From assembly GCA_022769485.1 (NCBI GenBank), contig JALEJU010000020.1, positions 34,321-98,320 of the forward strand: DNA of 64,000 nt. Direction: 5' to 3'. The position numbers were made by a program, and so were the translations under genes. The notes beneath the pieces are model-generated. The model was given only the letters and a program-made list of their open reading frames with translations, was not told where the DNA came from and did not search any database. Below are positions 26,034-35,109 of the stretch, in pieces (within the stretch, counting starts at the first letter, position 1; each line of letters opens with the position of its first letter). The stretch comes from Bacillota bacterium. GTDB taxonomy: Bacteria; Bacillota; Clostridia; Peptostreptococcales; Anaerovoracaceae.

Positions 26034-27313
26034 GGGCAGTTCCAGCGGATGTAAAAAGAATATTGAAAAAGATCGAGGAAGCGGGATACCGGGCGTATAT
26101 AACAGGCGGCAGCCTGCGGGATCTGCTGCGGGGACGGGAACCTGCGGATTGGGATCTGTCCACAACAGCGCCGCCGGAAACAGTGTCGCTGCTGTTTCCC
26201 GAAGCCGATAGGCGGGGAATGCCTTTCGGTGTGGTAAGGGTCAGAGACGGTGCGTTGGAAGCGGATGTAGCGTCTCTTCGGAAGGACGGCGCTTATTTTG
26301 ATTACCGGAGGCCTTCCGGGATTACTTTTACAAACTGTGTAGAAGAAGATTTAATGCGCCGGGATTTTGGCATGAATGCTATGGCTATGGGAACCGACGG
26401 AAGGATTATCGACCCCTTCGGCGGTCAGAAACAGATTCAAAAAAAGCTGATTCAGGCGGTAGGAAATCCGGAGGATCGATTTCGTGAGGATCCGCTGCGG
26501 ATTTTAAGAGGACTGCGGCTTGCGGCGGAACTGGACTTTGATTTGGAGGCGGAAACCTTTCATGCCATGGAAAAAACGTCTTCCCTTTTGCATGAGGTCA
26601 GCCCGGAGCGCCGGCGCACGGAATTTGAGAGGCTCATTTCCGCAGAACATGCAGGGAAAGGCTTGAGAATGTGCACGGCGGCAGGAGTTATGCCGGCACT
26701 GATCGGCGGCTGTTTTCCTCCCCCTCGCAGTACAGAGCATGGCAGTTTTGAAATGCTGCTGCAGAATATCGATTTGGATAAACAACGGCGAACCCGCCCG
26801 GATCTTCGGATTGCTCTTTTGTTTTTGTGCTGTGATCAAAAGAAATCCATGCAGGCAATCGATGATCTGCATTATGATCGTCATACGGCAGATTTAATGA
26901 AATGCGCCCAGAAGCATTTGTCGGAGCTGCATCTGGCTTCCGGTTCGTTTGAATTGAAACGATTTATTTATCTTCATGGCTGGGAGGCGTATGCGTTTTT
27001 AAATGAGTTGACAAAAATGCAGAGGGATATTTTTCATATTTCCCCGTTTCGAATCGAAAGCCGTTATTACATTTTGCAGGAAATCAAGAAGAATAACGAG
27101 CCGATTTTTGTAAGGGATCTGGCGATAGACGGAAATGATTTAAAAGAAGCCGGGATCGCGGAGGGGGAACGAATCGGCGAGATTTTAAAGCTGCTGACGG
27201 AAACGGTGCATCGTTATCCGGGATTAAATACGAGAGAAAAGCTGCTGAAAAAAGCCAAATCGATGAAAAATCCCTGGATAGCCAAGCTGAAGAGCTTGAA
27301 TTGGACCAGATAG
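26030..27313 (+). CDS. cca: CCA tRNA nucleotidyltransferase
   Basis: Adds or repairs the 3' CCA end of tRNAs. The 427-residue class II enzyme starts with the head domain TGGSLRDLLRGREPADWDLST (GGSxxRD and the catalytic DxD), followed by EADVASLR, the RRDFGMNAMAM template region and EDPLRILRGLRLAAEL. Its helical body and tail are divergent. ATG 26030 overlaps the yhaM stop. Of the five tRNA genes in this window, all appear to encode CCA, so the enzyme would act mainly in repair for them. Confidence 0.93.
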   Translation: MRAVPADVKRILKKIEEAGYRAYITGGSLRDLLRGREPADWDLSTTAPPETVSLLFPEADRRGMPFGVVRVRDGALEADVASLRKDGAYFDYRRPSGITFTNCVEEDLMRRDFGMNAMAMGTDGRIIDPFGGQKQIQKKLIQAVGNPEDRFREDPLRILRGLRLAAELDFDLEAETFHAMEKTSSLLHEVSPERRRTEFERLISAEHAGKGLRMCTAAGVMPALIGGCFPPPRSTEHGSFEMLLQNIDLDKQRRTRPDLRIALLFLCCDQKKSMQAIDDLHYDRHTADLMKCAQKHLSELHLASGSFELKRFIYLHGWEAYAFLNELTKMQRDIFHISPFRIESRYYILQEIKKNNEPIFVRDLAIDGNDLKEAGIAEGERIGEILKLLTETVHRYPGLNTREKLLKKAKSMKNPWIAKLKSLNWTR

Positions 27314-27334
27314 GCGCAGGGCGGAGATAAATCC

Positions 27335-29554
27335 ATGGAAGAAAAAAAGGCCGTTTTAGCGGAGATCATATATAAAAACAGAGAAAACGGGTATACGGTA
27401 GGCGTGGCGGAAAACGAAGAGGAACAGGAGCAGTTTACTGTAGTGGGATATATGCCTGGGGCAGAGCAGGGGCAGACGTTTCTCTTTCAGGGTGAATGGA
27501 AGGTGCATGCTTCTTACGGCCGGCAGTTTCAGGTTTCGGGGTATCGCCAGCAAATGCCCGAGACACCGGAGGGTATTGAACATTTTCTGGCCTCCGGCGT
27601 TTTAAAAGGCATCGGCAAGAAAACGGCAAAGGCTATCGTACAGAAATTCGGAAGCGATACCCTGCGGATTTTAGAGGAAGAGCCGGAACGTTTAACGGAA
27701 GTGGGCGGCATCGGCAGAGTCAAGGCGCTTTCCGTGGCGGATGCTTACCAGGCGCATAAAGAATTTGCAGAGATCGTGGTCTACTTTCAGCAGTATGGAA
27801 TTTCCGCGGCGTATGCCATGCGGCTGTATAAAGTTTACGGCGGCGATACCATCGCGGCGGTGGAGTCCAATCCGTATCAATTAGTAGACGATATATTCGG
27901 AATCGGATTTCGGAAAGCGGATGAAATCGCCTCCAAGCTGGGAATCGATCCGCATTCGGAATATCGACTGCACAGCGGGATTCTGTACGGTCTTTGGAAT
28001 TATGTAAATGAGGGGCACGTGTTCGTTCCGCGGAAGCTGCTTTGCGAAACCATCGGCGAACTGCTGCATGTAGGCGCGGAAGAAATTTACGAGGAACTGA
28101 CACAGCTGGCGTTTGAAGGGAATGTGCACATTGAACTGCTGGAAAACCGGGAAGTAGTTTATCTTGCGCCGTATTATACTGCGGAGCAGAATGTGTGCCG
28201 CAAGCTGATCGAGCTGAATCAGGCGCAGCTGAAAACGCTGGCTTCCGGTGTGGACGGTCTGATTGCCGCCGCGGAGCGGGACGCTGCGATCAGTCTTTCG
28301 GAACGTCAGAAAGAAGCGGTGCGGACAGCGGTAAACAGCGGCGTCTGCGTGATTACCGGCGGCCCGGGCACCGGAAAAACTACGATTATCCATACGATTA
28401 TACGGGTTTTTCAGCAAAGCGGGCTGAAAACGGCTATTGCCGCGCCTACGGGGCGGGCGGCAAAGCGCATTACAGAGACCTCCGGGTTTTACGCGTCTAC
28501 GATTCACCGCCTTTTGGAGTACTATTATTCAGAAGACGATTCTCAAATGAGCTTTGGGAAAAACCGGGAAGATCCTCTGGATTACGACGCGGTTATTATT
28601 GACGAAGCTTCTATGATCGACATTCTTTTGATGAACGGACTGCTGGCGGCGCTGCGGCCGGGCACACGGCTGATTGTAGTGGGAGACGCGGATCAGCTGC
28701 CTTCTGTGGGAGCAGGAAATGTATTGCGGGATATGATCGCCGGAGAAGTGATTCCCTGCGTGGAATTAAAGGAAATTTTCCGGCAGGCTCAGGAGAGCAT
28801 GATCGTAGTAAACGCCCACCGCATTAACCGCGGGGAGTATCCGGGACTCAACGAAAAAGACAAGGATTTCTTCTTCCTGCGCCGAAAAGGAGAGAAAGAA
28901 ATGCTTGAGACATTAAAGGATCTTTGTATCCGGAGGCTTCCCTCGTATTTTGAAAGCTGCGACCCTCTGCGGGACGTGCAGATTTTAACACCGGTGCGGA
29001 AAGGCACGCTGGGGACTTTAAACTTGAACAGAGAGCTGCAGGAAATCTTAAACCCTCCTTCGCCGGATAAAAAAGAAAAGAAGTTCGGAGACCGAATCTT
29101 CCGCGAAGGGGATAAGGTTATGCAGATGAAAAATAACTATACCATCGAATGGAAACGTATGGAGGATTTTACGGAAGGATCGGGGGTTTTTAACGGAGAC
29201 AGCGGTTTTATCGACAGCATTGATACGGAATTCAACGAATTAGTTGTAGTTTATGAGGACAGCAAGTATGTAAAATATGAATTCGGACAGCTGGACGAAC
29301 TGGAACTGGCGTACGCGATTACGGTTCACAAGAGCCAAGGCAGCGAGTTTCCGCTGGTCATTATGCCTGTTTCTTGGTTCCCGCCCATGCTGGCCACCCG
29401 AAATCTGCTGTATACAGCGGTAACCAGGGCAAAGCAGGCAGTTGTTTTAGTGGGATCTGAAGACAAGATGAGAGCAATGGTGGATAATAACCGGACAGAG
29501 GAACGCTGGTCGGGGCTTTCGCCGAAGCTGAGAAGTTTTTTGGAGCTTTCATAG
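27335..29554 (+). CDS. recD2: RecD2 family ATP-dependent DNA helicase
   Basis: A 739-residue SF1B 5'-3' DNA helicase of the RecD-like type found without RecBC. The N-terminal region has an OB-like part and tandem helix-hairpin-helix segments (GVLKGIGKKTAKAIVQKFG, EVGGIGRVKA, DIFGIGFRKADEIA). The helicase core then shows Walker A ITGGPGTGKTT, IIDEASMIDI, GDADQLPSVGAGN, an SH3-like insertion and VHKSQGSEFP plus LLYTAVTRAK. GGAG lies shortly before the ATG at 27335. It is followed by comFC, whose frame is the same and lies 75 bases after the stop. Confidence 0.95.
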   Translation: MEEKKAVLAEIIYKNRENGYTVGVAENEEEQEQFTVVGYMPGAEQGQTFLFQGEWKVHASYGRQFQVSGYRQQMPETPEGIEHFLASGVLKGIGKKTAKAIVQKFGSDTLRILEEEPERLTEVGGIGRVKALSVADAYQAHKEFAEIVVYFQQYGISAAYAMRLYKVYGGDTIAAVESNPYQLVDDIFGIGFRKADEIASKLGIDPHSEYRLHSGILYGLWNYVNEGHVFVPRKLLCETIGELLHVGAEEIYEELTQLAFEGNVHIELLENREVVYLAPYYTAEQNVCRKLIELNQAQLKTLASGVDGLIAAAERDAAISLSERQKEAVRTAVNSGVCVITGGPGTGKTTIIHTIIRVFQQSGLKTAIAAPTGRAAKRITETSGFYASTIHRLLEYYYSEDDSQMSFGKNREDPLDYDAVIIDEASMIDILLMNGLLAALRPGTRLIVVGDADQLPSVGAGNVLRDMIAGEVIPCVELKEIFRQAQESMIVVNAHRINRGEYPGLNEKDKDFFFLRRKGEKEMLETLKDLCIRRLPSYFESCDPLRDVQILTPVRKGTLGTLNLNRELQEILNPPSPDKKEKKFGDRIFREGDKVMQMKNNYTIEWKRMEDFTEGSGVFNGDSGFIDSIDTEFNELVVVYEDSKYVKYEFGQLDELELAYAITVHKSQGSEFPLVIMPVSWFPPMLATRNLLYTAVTRAKQAVVLVGSEDKMRAMVDNNRTEERWSGLSPKLRSFLELS

Positions 29555-29629
29555 AAGCGGAAGAACGCGAAGGAGAGAAAAACGAAGCGGATTTTTATTG
29601 AGAAACGACTGAAACAAATCGGAAGTCAA

Positions 29630-30379
29630 ATGCAGGAATGGCTTTTTCCTTCAAATTTATATTGCATTTGCTGCGGAAAAGCGATGGACATACGGTTTCC
29701 TTACGGACTTTGCGGAGATTGCGCGGAAAATTTGCACTGGGTCACCGACCGCTTCTGCCTTTTGTGCGGGAAACCGCTGCCGGAACCGGAAAGCCGGGGG
29801 GAAGGAAAGAAAGAAACGGAATCCCTGTGCGCGGACTGCAGACAGAACGGAAGGGCTTTTGACAAAGGTGTGACATGCGTTTGGTATGGGCTTTTGGAAC
29901 GGGAGCTTATGCAGCGGTTTAAGTACGGCGGTCAGGCCTGGTATGGAGAAAAGATGGGACAGCTTATGGCAGAGAAGCTGCAAAGGGAAGGACTGCGGGC
30001 AGATTTGGTTTTGCCTGTTCCCATGTATCCGGGCAAAGAAGTGCGGAGGGGGTACAATCAGGCGAAGCTGCTGGCAGAGGAAATCAGCCGAAAGCTGGAT
30101 ATCCCTGCGGAATACAATCTGCTGCTGCGGAAAAAAGAAACCGCTGCTATGAGCAGTCTCAGCGGAGGGGAGCGAAGAGGAAATTTACTGGATGCGCTGG
30201 CGGTCAATCCTGAACGGATGGGAATGGCAAAAGGAAAAGCACTTCTTCTGGTGGACGATGTGTTTACCACAGGCACTACTGTGGAAAGCTGTGCGGAGCT
30301 TTTGAAACAGGCAGGCGCTTCCGCTGTTTATGCGGCAACTTTTGCCGCTACTGCAGGAAGGACGGAAATACAGTGGTAA
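29630..30379 (+). CDS. comFC: ComFC family phosphoribosyltransferase-like protein
   Basis: A 249-residue ComF family protein; members aid DNA uptake or repair and carry a type I phosphoribosyltransferase fold. The N-terminus has paired Cys motifs of a zinc ribbon (CICCG, CGDC, CLLCG, CADC), and the C-terminal domain has RRGYNQA and the PRPP-binding loop LLLVDDVFTTGTTV. The start is uncertain: ATG 29630 has only a weak site, while AAGGAG at 29570 would suit a non-ATG start around 29582-29591 in the same frame. The raiA-type RNA and hpf follow, an order often seen in Clostridia. Confidence 0.92.
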   Translation: MQEWLFPSNLYCICCGKAMDIRFPYGLCGDCAENLHWVTDRFCLLCGKPLPEPESRGEGKKETESLCADCRQNGRAFDKGVTCVWYGLLERELMQRFKYGGQAWYGEKMGQLMAEKLQREGLRADLVLPVPMYPGKEVRRGYNQAKLLAEEISRKLDIPAEYNLLLRKKETAAMSSLSGGERRGNLLDALAVNPERMGMAKGKALLLVDDVFTTGTTVESCAELLKQAGASAVYAATFAATAGRTEIQW

Positions 30380-30409
30380 ACGCTGCGTTTTGAAAAAAAG
30401 ACGAGCAGG

Positions 30410-30438
30410 GTGACGTGCCGCGGCTTTTATGATACAAT
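30410..30438 (+). promoter_or_regulatory. Promoter of the raiA-type RNA
   Basis: GTGACG (30410-30415), 17 bases, TACAAT (30433-30438). The predicted start near 30445 coincides with the first strand of the RNA's closing stem. Confidence 0.65.
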
Positions 30439-30445
30439 ATGGGAA

Positions 30446-30660
30446 AAGAGAATGAGTACGGAAATTGCCCGGGTCTGTGGTTGAAAGTCCATGCCAGTTA
30501 CGGGCGAAGGGACCCACGTAAGCTGGACCGCAAGGCGGCAGTGATCATGGCGTAGCTTAGAAGTAAGTCCTGTCGGATCGGAAACGAAAAAAATAAACCG
30601 TCAGGCAAGTGTGGGGGCAAAGACCAGGTCAGCCGGGTAATTTCCATACTCATTCTGTAA
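30446..30660 (+). ncRNA. Structured RNA, probable raiA-motif RNA
   Basis: About 210 nt without coding potential whose ends close on each other: 30450 onward (gaatgagtacggaaattgcc) pairs with the segment that ends at 30655 (complementary over some 23 positions, with few mismatches or G-U pairs). The interior is G/A-rich with conserved-looking single-stranded stretches such as ggttgaaagtcc, ggaccgcaaggcggcag and ggatcggaaacg. It has its own promoter and lies between comFC and hpf/raiA, the known genomic place of the raiA motif, an abundant RNA linked to sporulation in Clostridium. The assignment rests on position, size and closure; I could not run a covariance model. Resemblance to RNase P RNA (gaaagtcc) is local only. 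Confidence 0.75.
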
Positions 30661-30665
30661 AAGGA

Positions 30666-30706
30666 GCAGGCGCCGGTTTATTCGCAGGGAGAAAACCGGC
30701 GCCTGC
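30666..30706 (+). terminator. Long hairpin after the raiA-type RNA
   Basis: GCAGGCGCCGGTTT (30666-30679) pairs perfectly with AAACCGGCGCCTGC (30693-30706), a 14-bp stem. Only a weak T stretch follows (ggttatttg), so it may be a terminator or a 3' stabilising structure. Confidence 0.6.
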
Positions 30707-30793
30707 GGTTATTTGCAAAGTTATCCGGGGCGGATAAGTAGACAGCTGTGAATTGCATAGAAAATAAAAACTTAAAATATTTTTCAAAAATAG

Positions 30794-30821
30794 TTTGAAA
30801 AGTCAGAAAACGTGGTATAAT
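30794..30821 (+). promoter_or_regulatory. Promoter of hpf
   Basis: TATAAT (30816-30821) preceded by TGG, an extended -10. A weak -35, TTTGAA (30794-30799), lies 16 bases before it. It gives hpf a transcript separate from the RNA upstream. Confidence 0.7.
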
Positions 30822-30870
30822 AGAGTAACGAGAAGACACTGGCGACTTCACAATGAAGGAGGTTGTAACG

Positions 30871-31401
30871 ATGAAGGTAATTATCAGCAGCAAAAATTTT
30901 AATGCAAGCGAACATCTTAAGGAAAAAATTGAGAAGAAATTAGGAAAGCTGGATAAATATTTTTCCAATGATATTGTTGCAAACGTAACATTGTCGGGAG
31001 AAAACGGAAGACAGAAATTAGAAGCTACAATCAACGCCAACGGAACGATCTTCCGCGCAGAAGAAACCACAAACGATATGTATGCGGCTATAGACAGAGT
31101 TATTGACAAGCTGGCAGTGCAGATGTCCCGGTTTAAGGAAAAACTTCAGAGAAAACATAAAGGGCAGAAAGAAACCTTTTTCGAGGAGCTTCCCGATATG
31201 GGCGGAGCGGAACCCAGCGAGGAGCGAATCATTCGTCGGAAAAAATTTGATTTGGTGCCCATGTCTGTGGACGAAGCTATTATGCAGATGGAGCTTCTGG
31301 AACACAGCTTTTATGTATTCCTGAATATGGAAACGGATTCGGTGGCCATACTTTACAGAAGAAAAGACGACAATTACGGCTTACTGGAGACGAACTATTA
31401 G
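30871..31401 (+). CDS. hpf: Long-form ribosome hibernation promoting factor
   Basis: Binds the 30S subunit and dimerises ribosomes into inactive 100S particles in stationary phase. The 176-residue protein has the N-terminal RaiA/HPF fold (MKVIISSKNFNASEHLKEKI), a charged linker (about residues 98-125) and the C-terminal dimerisation domain (IRRKKFDLVPMSVDEAI, then LLEHSFYVFLN and a YRRKDDNYGLLE end), i.e. the long form of Bacillota. ATG 30871 lies eight bases after AAGGAGG; an ATG at 30853 overlaps that site and is not the start. Confidence 0.96.
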   Translation: MKVIISSKNFNASEHLKEKIEKKLGKLDKYFSNDIVANVTLSGENGRQKLEATINANGTIFRAEETTNDMYAAIDRVIDKLAVQMSRFKEKLQRKHKGQKETFFEELPDMGGAEPSEERIIRRKKFDLVPMSVDEAIMQMELLEHSFYVFLNMETDSVAILYRRKDDNYGLLETNY

Positions 31402-31448
31402 AGTTTCGGCAAGGTGTTTCGCAGGATAAGAGTAGAGCAGGTTTTAAG

Positions 31449-31482
31449 ATTGCCGGCGGCGGTATGCCGCCGGCAATTTTTC
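31449..31482 (+). terminator. Rho-independent terminator after hpf
   Basis: ATTGCCGGCGGC (31449-31460) pairs perfectly with GCCGCCGGCAAT (31466-31477) around a five-base loop, followed by TTTT. Confidence 0.93.
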
Positions 31483-31526
31483 ATTACGAAGAAAGTGTAA
31501 AGCGTGTGAATTCTTTTCTTTTCTTC

Positions 31527-31555
31527 TTGCAAGTTGCCCATGCATTAGGTAAAAT
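31527..31555 (+). promoter_or_regulatory. Promoter of the cdaA operon
   Basis: TTGCAA (31527-31532), 17 bases, TAAAAT (31550-31555), 36 bases before the cdaA start. Confidence 0.7.
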
Positions 31556-31590
31556 TGAAACTGAGACATTAGGTGAAAAGGGGGATTGTA

Positions 31591-32430
31591 GTGTCGGATT
31601 TTTGGGCTAATCTGGTATCGGGAATCGGAATTACGGATGTTATAGACGTTTTGATCGTAGCATTCGTAATTTACAAGCTACTCGGCTTTATTCGGGAAAC
31701 CAGAGCGGAACAGCTTGTAAAAGGGCTTTTGATTTTAGTAGGCGCTACTGTGGTTTCCGACCAGTGTAATCTTTATACGCTGAACTGGATTTTAGAGGGG
31801 ACTTTAACTCTGGGCGTAATTGCGCTGATTATCGTATTCCAGCCGGAATTGAGACGGGGGCTGGAATACATCGGACGGGGAAACTTAATTCGGCGGCAGT
31901 TCGGCCAGATGAATAAAGACCGGGCAAAGCAGCTGACTTCGATTCTGGCGCGGACTATGGACTATTTTTCTATGAACAAAATCGGTGCGCTGATTGTTTT
32001 GGAGCGAGAAACTGCTTTAAATGATATCATCGAGACCGGTGTTGTTTTGGATGCGGAAATGTCGGAGGAAGCGCTGGGGAACGTTTTTTACAAGGGAGCT
32101 CCGCTGCACGATGGTGCGATGATTATACGAAACGGAAGAATTTACGCTGCAGGCTGTGTTCTTCCTTTGACGCAGAACAGAACTTTGAGCAAAGATTTGG
32201 GAACCCGTCATCGGGCGGGAATCGGGATTACAGAGCATTCGGATGCCATCGCGCTGATCGTTTCGGAGGAAACCGGCATTATTTCTATGGCGGAAGACGG
32301 GAAGCTGTCTCGTTTTCTTGATATTAAAACCGTAGAAAAAGCAGTTTTAAATATCTATATGGCGCAGCTGCCCGCTGAAAAGCTGAGCATTTTCCGCAAA
32401 TTCTTTGAAGGGAGGAGAGACGATGAGTGA
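31591..32430 (+). CDS. cdaA: Membrane diadenylate cyclase CdaA
   Basis: Makes the second messenger cyclic di-AMP from ATP, which controls potassium and cell-wall balance. The 279-residue protein has three N-terminal membrane helices (about residues 10-85), then the DAC catalytic domain with the two hallmark motifs DGA (in PLHDGAMII) and RHR (in GTRHRAGIGITE). The start is probably GTG 31591, six bases after AAGGGGG; another GTG 18 bases upstream falls before that site. cdaR and glmM follow, the conserved arrangement in which the regulator and the mutase modulate cyclase activity. Confidence 0.95.
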   Translation: MSDFWANLVSGIGITDVIDVLIVAFVIYKLLGFIRETRAEQLVKGLLILVGATVVSDQCNLYTLNWILEGTLTLGVIALIIVFQPELRRGLEYIGRGNLIRRQFGQMNKDRAKQLTSILARTMDYFSMNKIGALIVLERETALNDIIETGVVLDAEMSEEALGNVFYKGAPLHDGAMIIRNGRIYAAGCVLPLTQNRTLSKDLGTRHRAGIGITEHSDAIALIVSEETGIISMAEDGKLSRFLDIKTVEKAVLNIYMAQLPAEKLSIFRKFFEGRRDDE

Positions 32431-33700
32431 GTTCAACACGATGAAAATCAAACCTCCGGAAAGCGGCGGAAAAGACGGGGAGAGAGAGGAACGCAAAGGT
32501 AAATCTCAAAAGATTATTACCATGGCGATTTCTTTGGTCATCGCTTTGTTTTTGTGGGGATATGTAATCGGCGAAGTAAATCCGCCGAAAAAAACTACTA
32601 TTTACGACGTGCCGGTTGAACTTATGAACGTGGATTCTCTGACGGAGAAAGGGCTTGCGGTTCAGGGCGGAGGCAATTATACGGTAGACGTGGTTGTAAA
32701 GGGCAAGAGAGCGGATCTGAACAAGCTGAAAGAAGATGAAATTATCGCTACCGCAGACCTGGTAGGATTTGGGAAAGGGAAAAATTATGTGGCCGTAAAT
32801 GTATCTCTGCCGTCTTCCGCGGATCTGGTAGAGGTGAAGCCGTCAAAGATTTTAGTAATCATTGAAGATTTGGTAGAGGTCAGTATGCCGGTAGAAGTGG
32901 TGTTTACCGGAAAAATGGGAAATAACACGGAAATCGGAGGCGTTGAAATCAAACCCGCGGAGATCGAAGTATCCGGTGCGAAGTCCGACGTGGCAGAGGT
33001 AGAACGAGTTCAGGTGAGCATGGACTCCGGGCTGTTTCAGTCCGAAGAAGGCAGTCGGGCGCAGGGTACAGTTGCCGCTTTGAACGGGGCAGGTTTAAAA
33101 GTAGAAACGGTTCATCTGTCTTCGGATACCGTGGATGTAACGGGATTTCTTATGCAGCTGAAAGAAGTTGAACTTATAGTAAAGACACAGGGATCTCCGG
33201 GAGACAGGCTGGGGGTCACAATTGACGCATTGAAAAAAATTAAAATCAAGGGTTTGAAGGACAATTTGAAAGAAATTACTTCCGTGGAGGCAGAACCCAT
33301 TGATCTGAGCGGCTTGTCCGGGGTTAATGAAATTCCTTTGAAATTAAGGCTGCCTGCGGGAATTGAAGCGGCCGAAGCATTTCTTGATTTGAAAGCGACG
33401 GTTACGGTAGAGGAAATGCATTCCAAGGTGTTTACTTTTACCCAGGAGAATGTTGATTTTAATAATTTATCTTCCGGATATAAAGCGGAAGCGGAACCGG
33501 TGTCCGTTGCGGTAACCGTAACGGGGACGCGGGAAGCACTGCAGGATCTTACCGGCGAGAATATTGTTCTTTCCGCGGATCTTCAGGGGTTTGCGGCGGG
33601 TTCCGGCGAAGTGAAGATCAGGGTATCCTGCAATCGGAATGTGCATAGTATAGTGGCGGAGCCGGATACGATTTCAGTAACGGTTTCGGAAGAAGAGTAA
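32423..33700 (+). CDS. cdaR: CdaR, YbbR-domain regulator of CdaA
   Basis: A 425-residue membrane-anchored protein expected to bind and modulate CdaA from outside the cell. A charged N-terminal segment of about 35 residues is followed by one membrane helix (IITMAISLVIALFLWGYVIG) and a long extracellular part with several YbbR repeats, recognisable by recurring V-x-V strands and segments such as VEVSMPVEVVFTG, PAEIEVSGAKSDVAEVERV and VSVAVTVTGTREAL. GGAGGAG lies close before ATG 32423, which overlaps the cdaA stop by eight bases. The operon position confirms the call. Confidence 0.93.
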   Translation: MSEFNTMKIKPPESGGKDGEREERKGKSQKIITMAISLVIALFLWGYVIGEVNPPKKTTIYDVPVELMNVDSLTEKGLAVQGGGNYTVDVVVKGKRADLNKLKEDEIIATADLVGFGKGKNYVAVNVSLPSSADLVEVKPSKILVIIEDLVEVSMPVEVVFTGKMGNNTEIGGVEIKPAEIEVSGAKSDVAEVERVQVSMDSGLFQSEEGSRAQGTVAALNGAGLKVETVHLSSDTVDVTGFLMQLKEVELIVKTQGSPGDRLGVTIDALKKIKIKGLKDNLKEITSVEAEPIDLSGLSGVNEIPLKLRLPAGIEAAEAFLDLKATVTVEEMHSKVFTFTQENVDFNNLSSGYKAEAEPVSVAVTVTGTREALQDLTGENIVLSADLQGFAAGSGEVKIRVSCNRNVHSIVAEPDTISVTVSEEE

Positions 33701-33738
33701 GGCCGCAGAAAATAAGAAGCAAGTATGGAGGGAGTTCA

Positions 33739-35094
33739 TTGGGCAGATTATTCGGAACGGACGGAGTCAGGGGAATTGCAAATACGGAATTGACTCCGGA
33801 ATTGGCTTTTCATTTGGGAAAAGCGGGAGCATATGTTTTAAGCAAAGATAACGGAGGGAAACGTCCTGTGCTTTTGATCGGGAAAGATACCCGCATATCC
33901 GGCGATCTGCTGGAAGATGCTATCAGCGCAGGCATTATGTCCATGGGGGGCGATGTAATTAAAATAGGCGTGCTGCCTACTCCGGCAGTTGCTTATTTGG
34001 TACAAAAATTTGAAGCGGACGCAGGAGTTGTAATCTCCGCATCTCATAATCCGTATGAATATAACGGGATAAAATTTTTTAAAGGCGACGGATTTAAGCT
34101 GGCTGATGATATGGAGGACGAAATCGAAGATATCGTGCAGAAAACGATTGATATCAACAGTCATATTATGGGGGAAAAACTGGGGAGATGCCTGGAAAGA
34201 ACCAATGACGCTGCGGCCTTGTACGCGGATTTTCTGAAGGGAACGATAGATGTTTCCTTAAAAGGAATGAAGATTGTCATTGACTGTGCAAACGGCGCAT
34301 CCTATACCGTTGCGGAAACCGTGCTCCGGGAGTTGGGCGCTGATTTGACGGTTCTTGCCAATAGACCTGACGGGATCAATATTAACGCGGGCTGCGGCTC
34401 CACTCATCCGGAAAATCTGCAGAGAAAGGTGTTAGAACTGGGAGCGGATGTGGGGTTGGCTTTTGACGGCGATGCGGATCGTTTAATCGGTGTAGATGAA
34501 AAAGGCCGCCTGGTGGACGGAGATCGGCTGGTCTATATCTGCGCCAAAATGCTGAAAGAAGAAGGAGCCTTGAATGGAAACCGCGTAACGGCTACTGTTA
34601 TGAGCAACATCGGATTCCATAAGGCGGTGGAAGCGATGGGCTGTACTGTAGATGTAACGCAGGTGGGAGACCGTTATGTGCTGGAAAGCATGTTGAAAAC
34701 AGGGTGTGCGATCGGCGGGGAGCAGTCCGGACATATTATTTTCCGAAATCACAGCACGACGGGTGATGGAATTCTGTCTGCGTTGCAGCTGCTTCAGGCT
34801 GTAAAACGCAGCGGGAAAAAGCTGTCTGAGCTGGCGGATGAGGTTACTATTTATCCGCAGGTTTTGAAAAACGCAAAAGTGAAAAATGAGCATAAGAAAA
34901 AATATATGGAAGATGCAGACATTGCCGGCGAAATCCAGCGCATTGAAACATTGATGGAAGGAAGAGGCCGGGTTTTGATTCGTCCTTCCGGCACGGAGCC
35001 TTTGGTTCGGGTTATGCTGGAAGGAGAGGATACGGAAGAAATTACAAAGCTGGCGGAAGGCTTAGCAACGCTGCTGACCAAGAGACTGGGTTAA
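33739..35094 (+). CDS. glmM: Phosphoglucosamine mutase
   Basis: Interconverts glucosamine 6- and 1-phosphate for UDP-GlcNAc synthesis; in Bacillota it also binds and restrains CdaA. The 451-residue protein starts at a TTG (MGRLFGTDGVRGIAN) with GGAGGG upstream. It carries the phosphoserine loop VVISASHNPYEYNGIKF, the metal site FDGDADR, GEQSGH, and the phosphate-binding RPSGTEPLVRVM near the C-terminus. Length and motifs are standard. Confidence 0.97.
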   Translation: MGRLFGTDGVRGIANTELTPELAFHLGKAGAYVLSKDNGGKRPVLLIGKDTRISGDLLEDAISAGIMSMGGDVIKIGVLPTPAVAYLVQKFEADAGVVISASHNPYEYNGIKFFKGDGFKLADDMEDEIEDIVQKTIDINSHIMGEKLGRCLERTNDAAALYADFLKGTIDVSLKGMKIVIDCANGASYTVAETVLRELGADLTVLANRPDGININAGCGSTHPENLQRKVLELGADVGLAFDGDADRLIGVDEKGRLVDGDRLVYICAKMLKEEGALNGNRVTATVMSNIGFHKAVEAMGCTVDVTQVGDRYVLESMLKTGCAIGGEQSGHIIFRNHSTTGDGILSALQLLQAVKRSGKKLSELADEVTIYPQVLKNAKVKNEHKKKYMEDADIAGEIQRIETLMEGRGRVLIRPSGTEPLVRVMLEGEDTEEITKLAEGLATLLTKRLG

Positions 35095-35109
35095 AGGAGG
35101 CGGTTCATT

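Noticed and set aside
30446..30660. RNase P RNA
   Set aside because: The gaaagtcc segment resembles it, but the RNA is too short and the other universally conserved regions are missing; position and closure fit a raiA-type RNA.
35095..35109. glmS ribozyme
   Set aside because: Only 15 bases separate glmM and glmS, far too little for the ribozyme.
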